A DNA stretch of 64,000 nt. Source: Diphasiastrum complanatum. Its lineage: Eukaryota; Streptophyta; Lycopodiopsida; Lycopodiales; Lycopodiaceae. Every line of letters begins with the position of its first letter. Within the stretch, counting starts at the first letter, position 1. A program made the translations under genes and the position numbers. The notes beneath the pieces are model-generated. The model saw only the letters and a list, made by a program, of their open reading frames with translations, was not told the origin of the DNA and made no database searches. This document shows, in pieces, positions 34,601 to 44,350 of the stretch. The stretch is from positions 9,100,274 through 9,164,273 of the forward strand of contig CM055106.1 of NCBI GenBank assembly GCA_029204225.1, read 5' to 3'.

Positions 34601-35606
34601 TTGTACTTAAGATTTAATGATGATAAAATCATCATTCTCATTTTGTATGTTGATGACATTATCCTTAGTGGAAATGATCTTGATGGTATACAAGAAGTGA
34701 AAGTAGCATTGTTTAAGGAGTTTAAGATGGTAGATCTTGGTAATCTTCATTTCATATTAGGAATAGAAGTTTCAAGAGGCAAGGATTTGAGTTTTATTTG
34801 TCAATCCGAATATGCTTCTTCTATCTTAGAAAAGTTTGAAATGAAAGATTGTAAAGGAGTAGAAACTCCTATGGAGCAAAATGTAAAAGTTTCCAATAGT
34901 GAAGCATCCTTTGAGGACATCATACTATATAGGAGACTTGTAGGCTCTTTGATCTATCTCACTATAACTAGACCTGATCTAAGTTATAGTGTAGGCAAAC
35001 TAAGCCAATCTATGCAAAATCCATTGGTTTGTCATTGGAAAAATGCAAAAAGGGTGTTGAGGTACATCTCGGCCACCAAGAGCTTTGGCATTTTATATGA
35101 TGGATCTAATCTAGCCTTAAGGGCATATTCGGATGCTGATTTTGCAAGTGATAAGGTGGATAGGAGGTCCACAAGTGCTTTTGTTACCTTTCTTTGCAAT
35201 GGCATAGTGTCTTGGCTTTCCAAAAAGCAAGATACTATCTCTCTATCTTCAACCGAATCGGAATACAAGGCACTAACATCCACAACAAAGGAGATTCTAT
35301 GAGCTTTTGGTGGAATTACAAATCATGGAGGCCGAGGAGCAGCCAACAATATTTTGTGACAACCAATCAAGCCAAGCATTAGCAACCAATCCCACATTCC
35401 AGGCAAGGAGCATGCAGATAGAGATTGCTCACCATTTTGTGAGGGAAAAGGTTCAAGCAAAGGAGATCAAGCTACATCATGTGTCTTCTTCAGATTGCCT
35501 TGCTGATCTACTCACTAAAGCCTTGCCAAAGGCTTCATTTATCAAGTTAAGATCAGCCTTAGGTGTTGTAGATAGATGTACTATAGTTGTATCATGTAAA
35601 AATTGA
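31653..35606 (+). pseudogene. gag-pol: Copia Gag-Pol polyprotein, four visible lesions
   Basis: I take ATG at 31653; an in-frame TTG upstream is not needed. Order: Gag capsid; zinc knuckle CFFCGKKGHFASEC (residue 249 on); protease DSGASSH (residue 308); GAG-pre-integrase WHKRLGHPN and CEAC; integrase with HSDV and RSDNGGE; reverse transcriptase (LARLVAKGF-type region, YVDD at 34646-34657); RNase H (SDADFASD, STESEY). Lesions: Lys replaces the catalytic integrase Glu at 33456-33458; a 2-bp GT duplication near 33728-33735 shifts frame; TAA at 34520-34522 replaces the Gln codon after YGLK; a stop and frame change lie at about 35300. The first frame (31653-33794) could still make Gag and protease. 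Confidence 0.93.
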
Positions 35607-35613
35607 GGAGGAG

Positions 35614-36280
35614 TGTTAGAATTTAGCAATTTTCACATGGTTTTTGATGAGTACTAGACATCTATGTGGATCCACACGTGTGAGGACCTGTCCACACGTG
35701 TGAAATGACACTTTTAATATTTAGATCTATTTTGATTAGCTTTCATTTGAGTCTAATATGACATCTCCTAAATTATAGGAGTTAGGTCCTAGATTGTAGG
35801 AATCTAGAAGGTCAACACAAACCACAATGGATGATGTGGCAAACTTGATAGATCTTATCCAAAGTGGATATGGATAAGTACAATGAGCTGTCTTACACGT
35901 GCTAGATGTAGCTTACAGAGAGATTATGGTGAATTTGTACTTGATCCATGATGGATCCATTATTGAGCTAATGATGAAAAATCTTGGTTTGTGAAGCTAT
36001 CATTGTGTTTTGACTCTCTTAAGCACTTTCTTTGTGGATGAATGCTTTGTAAATGATAAGTAAACTATTTCTCTGTTATCAGGCCGTACAATAGCTATAC
36101 TTCACACGTGTGAAGCCGTGGATCATCCTTTTTTATTGTTCTTGCTTGGAAACACAAAGATTGTCAAGTAGAAGCTAGATTTGGAAGCTAGTCTTGATAT
36201 AGATCAAGATCCCAAGCTACCAATCACTCTTTGTGATCATTTGTAGATCAATTTCAGTCCATAAACTCTGAAATTTGACA
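35614..36280 (+). repeat. Right LTR of the Copia element
   Basis: It starts TGTTAGAATT straight after a purine tract and ends TTTGACA, then ACTAC (36281-36285). The 16-bp palindrome CTTCACACGTGTGAAG lies at 36100-36115, and two CCACACGTGTGA sites at about 35672 and 35692. Confidence 0.95.
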
Positions 36281-36619
36281 ACTACTTCAGGGCGTGGGTC
36301 CTGTTGGGAGTATTCCCAACAAAGTGTAAATAGATAAAATCATCCAATAAAATGTGTTGTGAGGGCATGGCATCCTGTGCGCGTAAGCCCATGGCCCAAT
36401 GAGCACGTAAGTGAAGTTGTAAATAAAATAAACTTGACTTGGGTCTTGGAATTAAAATAAAACTAGTGGCCCAAAGTCATTTTTAAACTTAGAAATTACT
36501 TTTTAGAGTTGGGTCCAAATTGGGACTCACATGAATCTTGTTATTACCAATGTACTTTTTGTGGACCCTTGGATCAAGTTGGGTCCAAGATGAAGGGATA
36601 GGATCATTGTGAATATTAG

Positions 36620-36660
36620 CCAATAGGATTGAGGGGTAAGGGCCTTCCCCATTTTATAAA
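36620..36660 (+). promoter_or_regulatory. LTR-A core promoter: CCAAT and TATA-like boxes
   Basis: CCAAT at 36620-36624 is followed by TTTTATAAA at 36652-36660. Both are kept at matching places in the copies at 7.1 and 28.9 kb, although the CCAAT surroundings vary. The arrangement fits an RNA polymerase II promoter inside the LTR. Not tested. Confidence 0.45.
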
Positions 36661-36865
36661 AAGGCACCATTTGTACACTATTTTCATGCTTAATGAGAAG
36701 GAGAAAACTCTACCAATTTTGGAAGAGAAGCATCCTCATTTGCAATTCAATGCTTGCTATTGCTCTGGTTGTTTTCAATTGCTTTCAAGTTTATGCTTTT
36801 TGGTTTCAATAGTTTATGTTTCTCCTTTAGCAAGTATAATGTGCATTTGAGCTAACCTCCACCCT

Positions 36866-36870
36866 CCCTC
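36866..36870. repeat. Target-site duplication CCCTC, left
   Basis: CCCTC precedes element C and recurs at 43673-43677 after it. The undisturbed LTR-A copy at about 8766 has a single such site, which confirms the nesting. Confidence 0.92.
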
Positions 36871-37986
36871 TGTTAGCAGATTCTAGGGAATCTCCAAGTG
36901 TCATGCCAAGCTGAAGACACAAGTTATCTCTCACCCATGACCGAGGAGGTCTTAGAAGGAAGAGAGCAGAAGAAGCTGAGAGCCGAGCATTAGAGCCGAG
37001 GAAATACTAGTTAGGAAGACAATGAGTTAACTATGTGAGCATACATGGTGTATCTCAAAGAAGGAATGACCATGTAGGAGCTAGTAATGTTTCCTAGACA
37101 TTGTAAATAAAGGTAGACCCCCCTTAAATTAGTTAGAGTGAGCCACCTTTTGATGGTGACCTTTAGTGGAAGGGCAAATTCCACATGTAATTCTAATTTA
37201 GTGGAATTGTCACATGGGCTCCACATGGGCAGTCTTCTTGCTTATTTAAGGGCCCCCCTCTCTTGTGAGGGAGCTTTGATTGTATTGTCAAGTTCTCTTG
37301 AGCAAATAAAGAGGATCATCCACGAGTTCTTGATGATAGCTTATCTCCTTGTTCATGGCAATGCTCTTGAGTGAGATTTCTATGAGCATGCTTGATTCCT
37401 TTGCATTGTGGATTAACTAGGTTCTTGTTTCTTGTTTCTTGCTTAGTTGTGGATTAGCATTCAGATTTTGTTTGTGGAATCTTGTAGTAATCAGCATTCA
37501 AGTAAACTAGATAGGCTGGTTTGTGGTATAGATCTTGCATACTCCCTTACAACCCAGTTCTTGATTGTTCCTTGAGTAATCTAAGCATCAAGTGATGAGT
37601 GTTTCTTGATTCTTAGATTGTTAAAATGATGTTAGGAATCTAGTTTCTTAAATCTTGTTTCTAGTTTTTTGAATCTTGTTTCATGTTTCAATAGTTAATC
37701 TGGTTCTTGATTGTTTTCTGATTTAGTAGTTAGTGGTAGGATTGCTCTCTGTATTAAACGTTGATCTTCTTGAGCTTTGTCTGGTTACATATGTAGCTGA
37801 GTATCATATTGGAGGTACCCACTGACAGACTGAGAATACATGTTTAAACCTGAGTAATGCTTCTGCTCTATAACAGTTCTAATAAGAAGAAGAACCACAA
37901 AGAACCGTAACAACAAAAGTAAAGTAATCCAAAAAGAAGAAAGAGATAAAAGAAACGTGTTCACAGATTTGGTGAATCTGTGAACA
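36871..37986 (+). repeat. Left LTR of element C
   Basis: TGTTAGCAGA to CTGTGAACA, 1116 bp. A TATA-like TATTTAAG lies at 37243-37250 and AATAAA at 37305-37310, only about 60 bp apart. The right LTR is 48 bp shorter. Confidence 0.92.
37243..37310 (+). promoter_or_regulatory. Element C promoter box and polyadenylation signal
   Basis: TATTTAAG (37243-37250) and AATAAA (37305-37310) are both kept in the right LTR (42978-42985 and 43040-43045). The layout suggests a short R region between them. Inference from sequence only. Confidence 0.5.
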
Positions 37987-37988
37987 TT

Positions 37989-38003
37989 TGACGCCGTTGC
38001 CGG
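37989..38003 (+). other. Element C primer-binding site, tRNA-Asp type
   Basis: TGACGCCGTTGCCGG matches the tRNA-Asp complement TGGCGCCGTTGCCGG at 14 of 15 positions and starts three bases after the LTR. Confidence 0.85.
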
Positions 38004-39073
38004 AGCACTCCACTCAGATCTCGACCAGAGCTTCCTTGTCAGATCTCGACCGGAGCTTACCTATCAAGTCTCAACCGAAGCGGTTTTGTCAAATCTTGAC
38101 CGAAGCGGTTTTGTCAAATCTCGACCGAAGCGGTTCTGTCAGATCTCAACCAGAGGTTCCCTGTCAAATCTCGACCGGAGCAGTCATTTCAAATCTTGAC
38201 CGGAGGACATACATTCGAATTTCATGAACCGGCATGTCCCATCTCCCTTGCAACCAGACGATGGCGGCAATAAATGCCCTCACCCCGAAGCCATTCGCAC
38301 CTCAGTGAAGTGCGAGCTCAAGCGTCTTCTGGCGACGATCTGCGACGATCTTCTTGCTATTGTGTCCGATCCTGGCGCTCGACTGTTCAATCCTTCAGTG
38401 ATCAATCACCATCTCTACACTCTACCAACCACCATCGTTGTCACTCCCTTATGAGCGCCATCACCAAAACTTTCAAACCCAACGTCACCGACAGAATACC
38501 TCATATCACAAATTCTTGCATGCTGAGGGGTAGTGTCATGCAAGCAATTATCATGCTCCCGTCACACTATTGAACATCCTAAAATCACTATCACAAACCG
38601 TATACCTTCAACCCGCTTCATTCCTCACAGATCCACATCCATAACATTACAACCCTTGTCAAACACCTCCACTTGCTGCTATTCCACACTCCATCTTTCT
38701 TAACTCGACCTCACTCTGTTCACCCTCCTTTACATCATCCTATTTTGTTTAACACCCACACCATTCTATCCAACACAACCATCTTCCACATATCTCCCTT
38801 TCCAAACCCTTTGATACATCCCTCCCCACACACTTTCCGAACCATTCTGCACCGCCATTTCCCATCTCAACCAGAGTCCACTCCTTCAGATCTCAATCGA
38901 AGTCCTCCCTTCCCATCTCAACCAGAGCCCACTCCTTCAGATCTCAACCGAAGTCCTCCCTTCACATCTCAACCGGAGCCCAACCCTTCAAATCTCAACC
39001 GACGCCCTTACCACTGTCTCACCCATCAACCGGCACAGTTTTTCCAGAATCTCCCTTCTTCCATTTTTTCACC
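38004..39073 (+). repeat. Element C leader with CTCGACCGGAGC repeats
   Basis: Two blocks of degenerate repeats are present: TCTCGACCGGAGC and variants at 38010-38215 (about eight copies, 20-32 bp apart) and TCTCAACCGGAGCCC variants at 38865-39005 (about seven copies). Between them lies a unique part shared with 3911-4460 (reverse). Short frames such as 37988-38227 and 38673-39155 are repeat-driven. Confidence 0.85.
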
Positions 39074-39754
39074 ATGTCGTCCAATCCCAGTTCAAGTTCT
39101 GGTGATCCCAAAGCAAGCAAGCTCGACATCCAACTATGCAAGTTTGACCTTGTAGAGATGCAGACCTGGTACCAGCAGGTGGAGTCCTTCTTCAAGGAAA
39201 TTGAATTTCAGATCCATGTCTTGACAGGCTATCAAAGCCCGTATCTAGTACACATGGCATATGCCAATTATCATACCATGGCAAGATTATGTCAAATCAT
39301 AGTTTCTCCTATAAGAAATTATGTTTATAATGTATCTTTTGCGGCAGCCGACTTGCAACCTTATGGGTTCCTGCGAGGACCAAACATTGTCACAAGGACA
39401 CTCCAAAAGATAGAGCAAACAGCATATTTCAAGTACATTGATCCCTCTGTGACCAAGTGGAAGAATAAGGATGGGTACAGGCTAGAAGCCATCAACGACA
39501 AACAACTTCAAGCAGCATGTGCCTATCTCACCATATGCACACAAAAATCTCAAATGAAAGTGTTGAGGGTACCCATGTCCCTGTTTCACATGATGGCAGA
39601 TTCACGACTATATGCCCAGAACCTCTATGATTGGGCACAGTTTGCTTCGAATTGTCTTTATGAGTGCATTAAGAACAAGCAGTCCATCACAGTATTGGGA
39701 TATCTGATGACAGATATCACTCTTCATCAAGTAAAAAATGGCCCAAAGCTTTAA
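39074..39754 (+). CDS. Element C frame, N-terminal 226-aa unknown domain
   Basis: ATG at 39074 follows the leader. The protein starts with a Ser-rich segment (residues 1-14), then a mixed globular region with many aromatic residues (KFDLVEMQTWYQQVESFF, HMAYANYHTMARL, LRGPNIVTRTLQK, LRVPMSLFHMMADSRLYAQN). I see no zinc knuckle, protease or membrane segment. It does not resemble the Gypsy Gag proteins elsewhere in this window. It ends at a stop after GPKL, but the same phase reads on with further stops. It could be a diverged Gag or a captured protein. Not recognised. Confidence 0.5.
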   Translation: MSSNPSSSSGDPKASKLDIQLCKFDLVEMQTWYQQVESFFKEIEFQIHVLTGYQSPYLVHMAYANYHTMARLCQIIVSPIRNYVYNVSFAAADLQPYGFLRGPNIVTRTLQKIEQTAYFKYIDPSVTKWKNKDGYRLEAINDKQLQAACAYLTICTQKSQMKVLRVPMSLFHMMADSRLYAQNLYDWAQFASNCLYECIKNKQSITVLGYLMTDITLHQVKNGPKL

Positions 39755-41361
39755 CAACAACTGTAGCTTGCGGACAAGGCATGGGAAATTCCCATTGAAC
39801 ACAAGAAGTCCAAGCATGCAAGAACAACTTCACCATCGGGATCCCAGGCTAAATGAGTCAACACCAGTATCCTCCCTCTAGTGCAGAAGCCAAGAAGCCC
39901 ACCACAGGATCCACAAATAGCTGCAACTTCCAGAGCTCAACAGGCAGATACCTCAAGGACTCAGTTGTCGGGCACACGGCAACAATGAAGGCAAGAGAAG
40001 CTTCAAGTTGGGAGCACATCACCGGTGGGATCATTTTTTGATGGTTCCAGCTCATATGGTGACAGCTCGTCAACAACATCACAACAACACTCGTCACCCT
40101 CACATGTCATCGCGGGGGTGATGGAGCAACTACCTCAACACTGGCACCTAACATGACAGTACCTCAAGTCACAAGTCAGCCAGATAAAGCCACCACCCCA
40201 CCCACACTGATTACTACGCCAACGCCACTAGCATCACCATTGGCACAAATTTTTTTCTTTTTGGGGGGGGGAGGAGTGGGGATATTCAGTCCCCAGGACA
40301 CAGAAGCGGCTCGGCAACCACAGGCCCAGCAAGTCCACACGCTGGACACGTCGCAATATTTTGATGCTGCGGACCTGATGAAAATTAGCGACAACAAGCC
40401 AGAAAAGGAGAAGCAGCCAAGAAGAAGTCAAACCCCTCACTAACCACCACCACCACAACAGCTACTAACATCATCCCTCCACCTCCACCTCCATCTTTAG
40501 CTATAACACCACATTTGTTTTTTGGTTTAGCCTCGCCATCCCATACCACAGATCAGTACCCAACCCTTACTAACCCTGAAAAGTTCATTGAAGCAGCCAA
40601 GCGCTCGATGATTGGCCTATCCGAAATGAGCTACCACATGCATTGGTTGGTGAGCCAACACCAAATGCTCGAGAGCAGAGCCCAACATCAAGATCGAGAG
40701 ATTATGCAATATCAAAGACTGACCAAAGAAAAAAAAAGAGACAGTAGAAAGCAGATCCGTGATGGTCGGACAGAAATCTACTCTGGAAGAGGTCGAGCAA
40801 CAACTGAAGCACTAGATGTTCCAAATTGACCAAGTATGAGACGGATCATCTAGTGCAATGACAGTTGATGCTCCTCTAGTGAAGCCCGAGGACATTCAAT
40901 TCCAGGCCCCACAGGTCTCAGCCATCCGGATGGAAAAATATGTAAGGCTAATCTAGGAACGGGAAGCCGAAAAGCGAAATTTCGAAAACATTGTGACCAA
41001 ACAAGAGAAGATCATCTTGGAGTCCCAAAAGCAACTGGAAGACACTACGAAGGCCCTGCAACAAGTCTTGGACAAGGTGAACCAATTATGGGACACGGCG
41101 TGCAAGGCTCAAGCAGGAGCTCAATCAATAAAGTCGTGGGATAATGATGGGAATGATGGTGTAGGAAATCAAGACGGGCACCCATCAGACGGTAGCTCAA
41201 GATCGGGTGGCCAGAGAGCCGATGCTACTTCCATGACTTTTCCCTGACCCCCTCCCACCTTTAACCCTTTCTCCTACTCTGCATTTAATTTTTCTGAAAC
41301 ATTCATTCCAATTTACCCAATTCTTCCATCTCCCCTCTCTTCATCATCTCCTAGCAAAATA
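39755..41361 (+). pseudogene. Element C frame, Ser/Pro/Thr linker and coiled coil
   Basis: In mixed phases the DNA encodes a linker rich in Ser, Thr, Gln and Pro (to about 40480), then helix-forming stretches at 40515-40829 and 40993-41247 (for example EKIILESQKQLEDTTKALQQ) that look like a coiled coil. A G-run at about 40261-40276 and several stops mark the decay. No catalytic motif is visible. It joins the flanking frames 39074-39754 and 41362-41868 into one probable ancestral protein. Confidence 0.45.
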
Positions 41362-42372
41362 ATGGGCCCATCAAAAGGTCCAGCTGACACTTACAAAGCC
41401 CGACGGGACGACTTTCTCCAACAACTCCACTCCCCCAATGCTGCGTATAACTTGTTGATTCCACTTCCTCCTAAACCATTCACCCCCGCACCCCTCTCCC
41501 CAGATCATTCCATCCCCGACCTTCCAGAAACTAACACTGACATGGGGGGTGATGATGACTTCTTGGCAGACCAACCAGAAACGAGAAGGTTCTCGTCCAG
41601 ACTAGACATGGGTGCAGCTGAGCCATCGACAAGTGAGCGAGCAAAAGAGAAAGATATGGGCACCAAGGCCTTAGATGATTATCTAGCAAGGCCATCCCAA
41701 CTGCGCAGGACAACCTCCCCTACTAGGCCCAAAGGCAAACTGGCTGACACAAGAGAGTTAGAGAAATTTGAGAGGAAATACCCTCCCAACATGAGGGGAG
41801 GCAAAGAAGACATTGATCAAAGCCAATACTCCACTAGGGCCGAGATCATTGCCGCACTACAACCGTAGCCAGAATGGCAAAGTAAAGTCCTGAAGGATAG
41901 CATGCGACTTCAAGAATTTTTGAAGGCATCGGCATGGAAGTGAGTTCATCCTTTCTACATGCCACTCAAATGCAGAAACCCATGGCCGGTGGAAAATCCC
42001 CAAGTGGAGTTAGTAAACCGGCCAATCATTCTGGGAATTTCAGAGAGAACCTCCCCGGATGATCTGAGGGTATAGTTACTCGACTTCGGGCACAAATACA
42101 AATCAAGTGTCGATCTTTGCGTGCAGGAAAGTGCCGAATATTGCAGATCCATGGCCTTTCTGATGCAACAAGAGTGTTTTTGGGATCGAGACTTGGATCC
42201 AATTAGGATCAATCCAAATAAGGCCCTCCAGTCAGAAGAAGACCATGAGGTGATGGTCAGGCTATACTACATAGTGGCCTTCATGTTGTCACGCTATGTG
42301 ACCATGGTGGGCCCCTCAACTTTGGAAGTAAGTTCCGCTTCCAAGTTTTTGAAGCTCTGGGCTGGAAGATGA
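41362..42372 (+). pseudogene. Element C frame, C-terminal region
   Basis: The frame 41362-41868 (168 aa) is Pro-rich, then acidic and basic (SPDHSIPDLPETNTDMGGDD, then KFERKYPPNMRGGKEDIDQS). It ends at TAG, but the phase reads on after it (EWQSKVLKDSMRLQEF). A globular part follows at 42121-42372 (SAEYCRSMAFLMQQECFWDR, VRLYYIVAFMLSRYVTM). The end lies about 230 bp before the right LTR. Unknown function. The spacing suggests that the whole interior once encoded a protein of about 1,100 aa. Confidence 0.45.
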
Positions 42373-42604
42373 GCGAGCGAAAGCAGACTGCACGACAACG
42401 AGGCAAGCAGGATTCACAAGGAGTGTGCAAGAGGGCTGGTATGTAGCGGCCAATCGGGAGACTTCCCAATTTTGACGAATAAATTTTGCAGATAATAAGC
42501 ACCTGGTTTTACGGAAGCGAACAAAAATCCACGCTTTTCCAAGTGCCAAGCAGAAGACATCACCAGTGTTGTAGTGGGTCCTGCAACAGATTAGGGGTGG
42601 ATAA

Positions 42605-43672
42605 TGTTAGTATATTCTAGGGAATCTCCAAGTGTCGAACCAAGCTGAAGACACAAGTTATCTCTCACCCATGACCGACGAGGTCTCAGAAGGAAGAGAG
42701 CCGAAGAAGCTGAGATCCAAGCATGAGAGCCGAGGAAATACTAGCTAGGAAGATAGTGAGTTAACTATGTGAGCCTACGTGGTGTATCCCAAAAGAAGGA
42801 ACGACCGTGTAGGAGCTAGTCATATTTCCTAGGCTTTGTAATAAATGTAGACCCCCCCTTAAATTAGTTAGAGTGAGCCACCTTTTGATGGTGACCTTTA
42901 GTGGAAGGGCAGATTCCACATGTAATTCTAATTTAGTGGAATTGCCACATGGGCTCCACATGGGCAGCCTTCTTGCTTATTTAAGGGCCCCCCTCTCTTG
43001 TGAGGGAGCTTTGATTGTATTGTCAAGTTCTCTTGAGCAAATAAAGGGGATCATCCACGAGTTCTTAATGATAGCTTAGCTCCTTGTTCATGGCAATGCT
43101 CTTGAGTGAGATTTCTATGAGCATGTTTGATTCCTTTGCATTGTGGATTAACTAGGTTCTTGTTTCTTGTTTCTTGCTTAGTTGTGGTTTAGCATTCAGT
43201 TCTTGTTTGTGGAATCTTGTAGTAATCAACATTCAAGTAAACTAGTTGGTTTGTGGTATAGATCTTGCATACTCCCTTACAACCAAGTTCTTAATTGTTC
43301 TTGAGTAATCTAAGCATCAAGTGATGAGTGTTTCTTGATTCTTAGATTGTTAAAATGCTGTTAGGAATCTTGTTTCTTATTTCAGTAGTTAATCTGGTTC
43401 TTGATTGTTTTCTGATTTAGTAGTTAGTGGTAGGATTGCTCTCTGTATTGAACGTTGATCTTCTTGAACTTTGTCTGGTTACATATGTAGCTGAGTATCG
43501 GATTTGAGTTACTCACTGACAGGCTGGGAATACATGTTTAAACCTGAGTAATGCTTCTGCTCTGTAACAGTTTTAATAAGAAGAAGAACCACAAAGAACC
43601 GTAACAACAGAAGTAAAGTAATCCAAGAAGAAGAAAGAGATAAAAGAAACGTCTTCATAGATTCTGTGAACA
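42605..43672 (+). repeat. Right LTR of element C
   Basis: TGTTAGTATA to CTGTGAACA, 1068 bp, preceded by a purine-rich tract at about 42590-42604. CCCTC follows at 43673-43677. It matches the left LTR throughout, with several short deletions. Confidence 0.92.
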
Positions 43673-43989
43673 CCCTCTATCTCTCTCTTCTATCTTCTTT
43701 TCCCTCCAATCATCCCCTTTCTTTCACCTACAATCATGATGAATGTTAGTGTAGAGGAGTAGAGTTAAGGGAGAGTAGTGTTAGTAGTGAGTAGAGTTAA
43801 GGGAGAGTAGTATTAGTGGTGAGTAGAGTTAACAGAGAGTAGTGTTAGTGGTGAGTAGAGTTAAGGGAGACAGTAGGAAACTAACTAAAAATAGCATCTA
43901 TGCAAAGTTAGGTACCTATCCAATGATCTAACCCTTGTTGACAGGCGGGAGGGGTATACTACGGAAGATCTTAGACCCTACAAAGCCAG

Positions 43990-44112
43990 GTGAAGAAACA
44001 AAATTGTTCATGTGGGAGTGCAACTCATGCCCTCACAACTCACTAAGCTGCAGAGATTACTGATGGACTATAAAGACTACTTTGTGTGGTCTTACAAAGA
44101 CTTAAAAGCCTA
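43990..44112 (+). pseudogene. Gypsy Pol fragment (start of reverse transcriptase region)
   Basis: The plus strand reads VGVQLMPSQLTKLQRLLMDY followed by KDYFVWSYKDLKA and a stop. It aligns with VGAQLTPEQFQELRTLLIKY and the FAWTYKDLKG stretch on the minus strand at about 56725-56820. It directly follows the end of LTR-A and is cut by a GGGAATGTG repeat. Confidence 0.7.
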
Positions 44113-44350
44113 GTGGGGAATGTGGGTTGGAAAGGCAAATGTGAAAAAAAATTTGGGGAAGTCCAAGATTTGGGAAAGTAAGAGTGTGAAGTAGATCTTG
44201 GGAATGCAAATTTTTGGGAAAAGCAAAAAGTTGGGGAATGTAAAAGTGGGAATGTGAAAGTTGGGGAACGTGAAAGTGAGAAAGTGAAAGTTGGGAAATG
44301 CAAAAGTTGGGGAATGTAGAAGTGGGAATGTGAAAGTTGGGGAATGTGCA
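44113..44350 (+). repeat. Minisatellite of GTGAAAGTTGGGGAAT type
   Basis: GGGAATGTGAAAGTTGGGGA and close variants recur at 12-29 bp intervals through about 240 bp. Minus-strand Ser/Phe/Pro-rich frames here are by-products. Confidence 0.8.

Larger units (their letters stand above)
30363..36280 (+). mobile_element. Nearly complete Ty1/Copia retrotransposon, 5.9 kb
   Basis: All parts are in order: left LTR (669 bp), tRNA-Met primer site, leader, gag-pol, polypurine tract AATTGAGGAGGAG, right LTR (667 bp), all inside a 5-bp ACTAC duplication. The two LTRs differ at about twenty sites by eye, mostly transitions, plus two one-base indels, so roughly 3 percent, which makes it the youngest datable insertion here. 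It landed in the 3' tail of element A. Coding lesions make it non-autonomous, but gag is open. Confidence 0.95.
36871..43672 (+). mobile_element. Element C: complete LTR element without pol, 6.8 kb
   Basis: The left LTR (36871-37986), primer site (37989-38003), leader, unknown long reading frame, purine tract AGGGGTGGATAA and right LTR (42605-43672) lie inside a CCCTC duplication. The tRNA-Asp-type primer site and LTR style point to the Gypsy lineage. The 4.6-kb interior shows no protease, reverse transcriptase, RNase H or integrase motif on either strand, so it must rely on enzymes from another element (large retrotransposon derivative type). LTR divergence is higher than in the Copia element, about 9 percent in the first 270 bp by eye. 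Confidence 0.9.
36302..43982 (+). mobile_element. LTR-A, plus orientation, split by element C
   Basis: The LTR runs 36302-36870 and resumes at 43678-43982, with element C and one copy of CCCTC in between. Its rebuilt span is about 874 bp. It starts with a near-palindrome TGTTGGGAGTATTCCCAACA and ends CCCTACA. The 3' end matches the 8617-9019 copy. Upstream lies the element A tail, so it is the 3' LTR. Downstream is a Gypsy pol fragment (43990-44112) rather than element A sequence. Confidence 0.85.

Noticed and set aside
38673-39155. 160-aa Pro/Ser/Thr-rich frame before the element C main frame
   Set aside because: It is driven by the degenerate CTCAACCGGAGCCC repeats and overlaps the start of the 39074 frame. 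No support as a gene.
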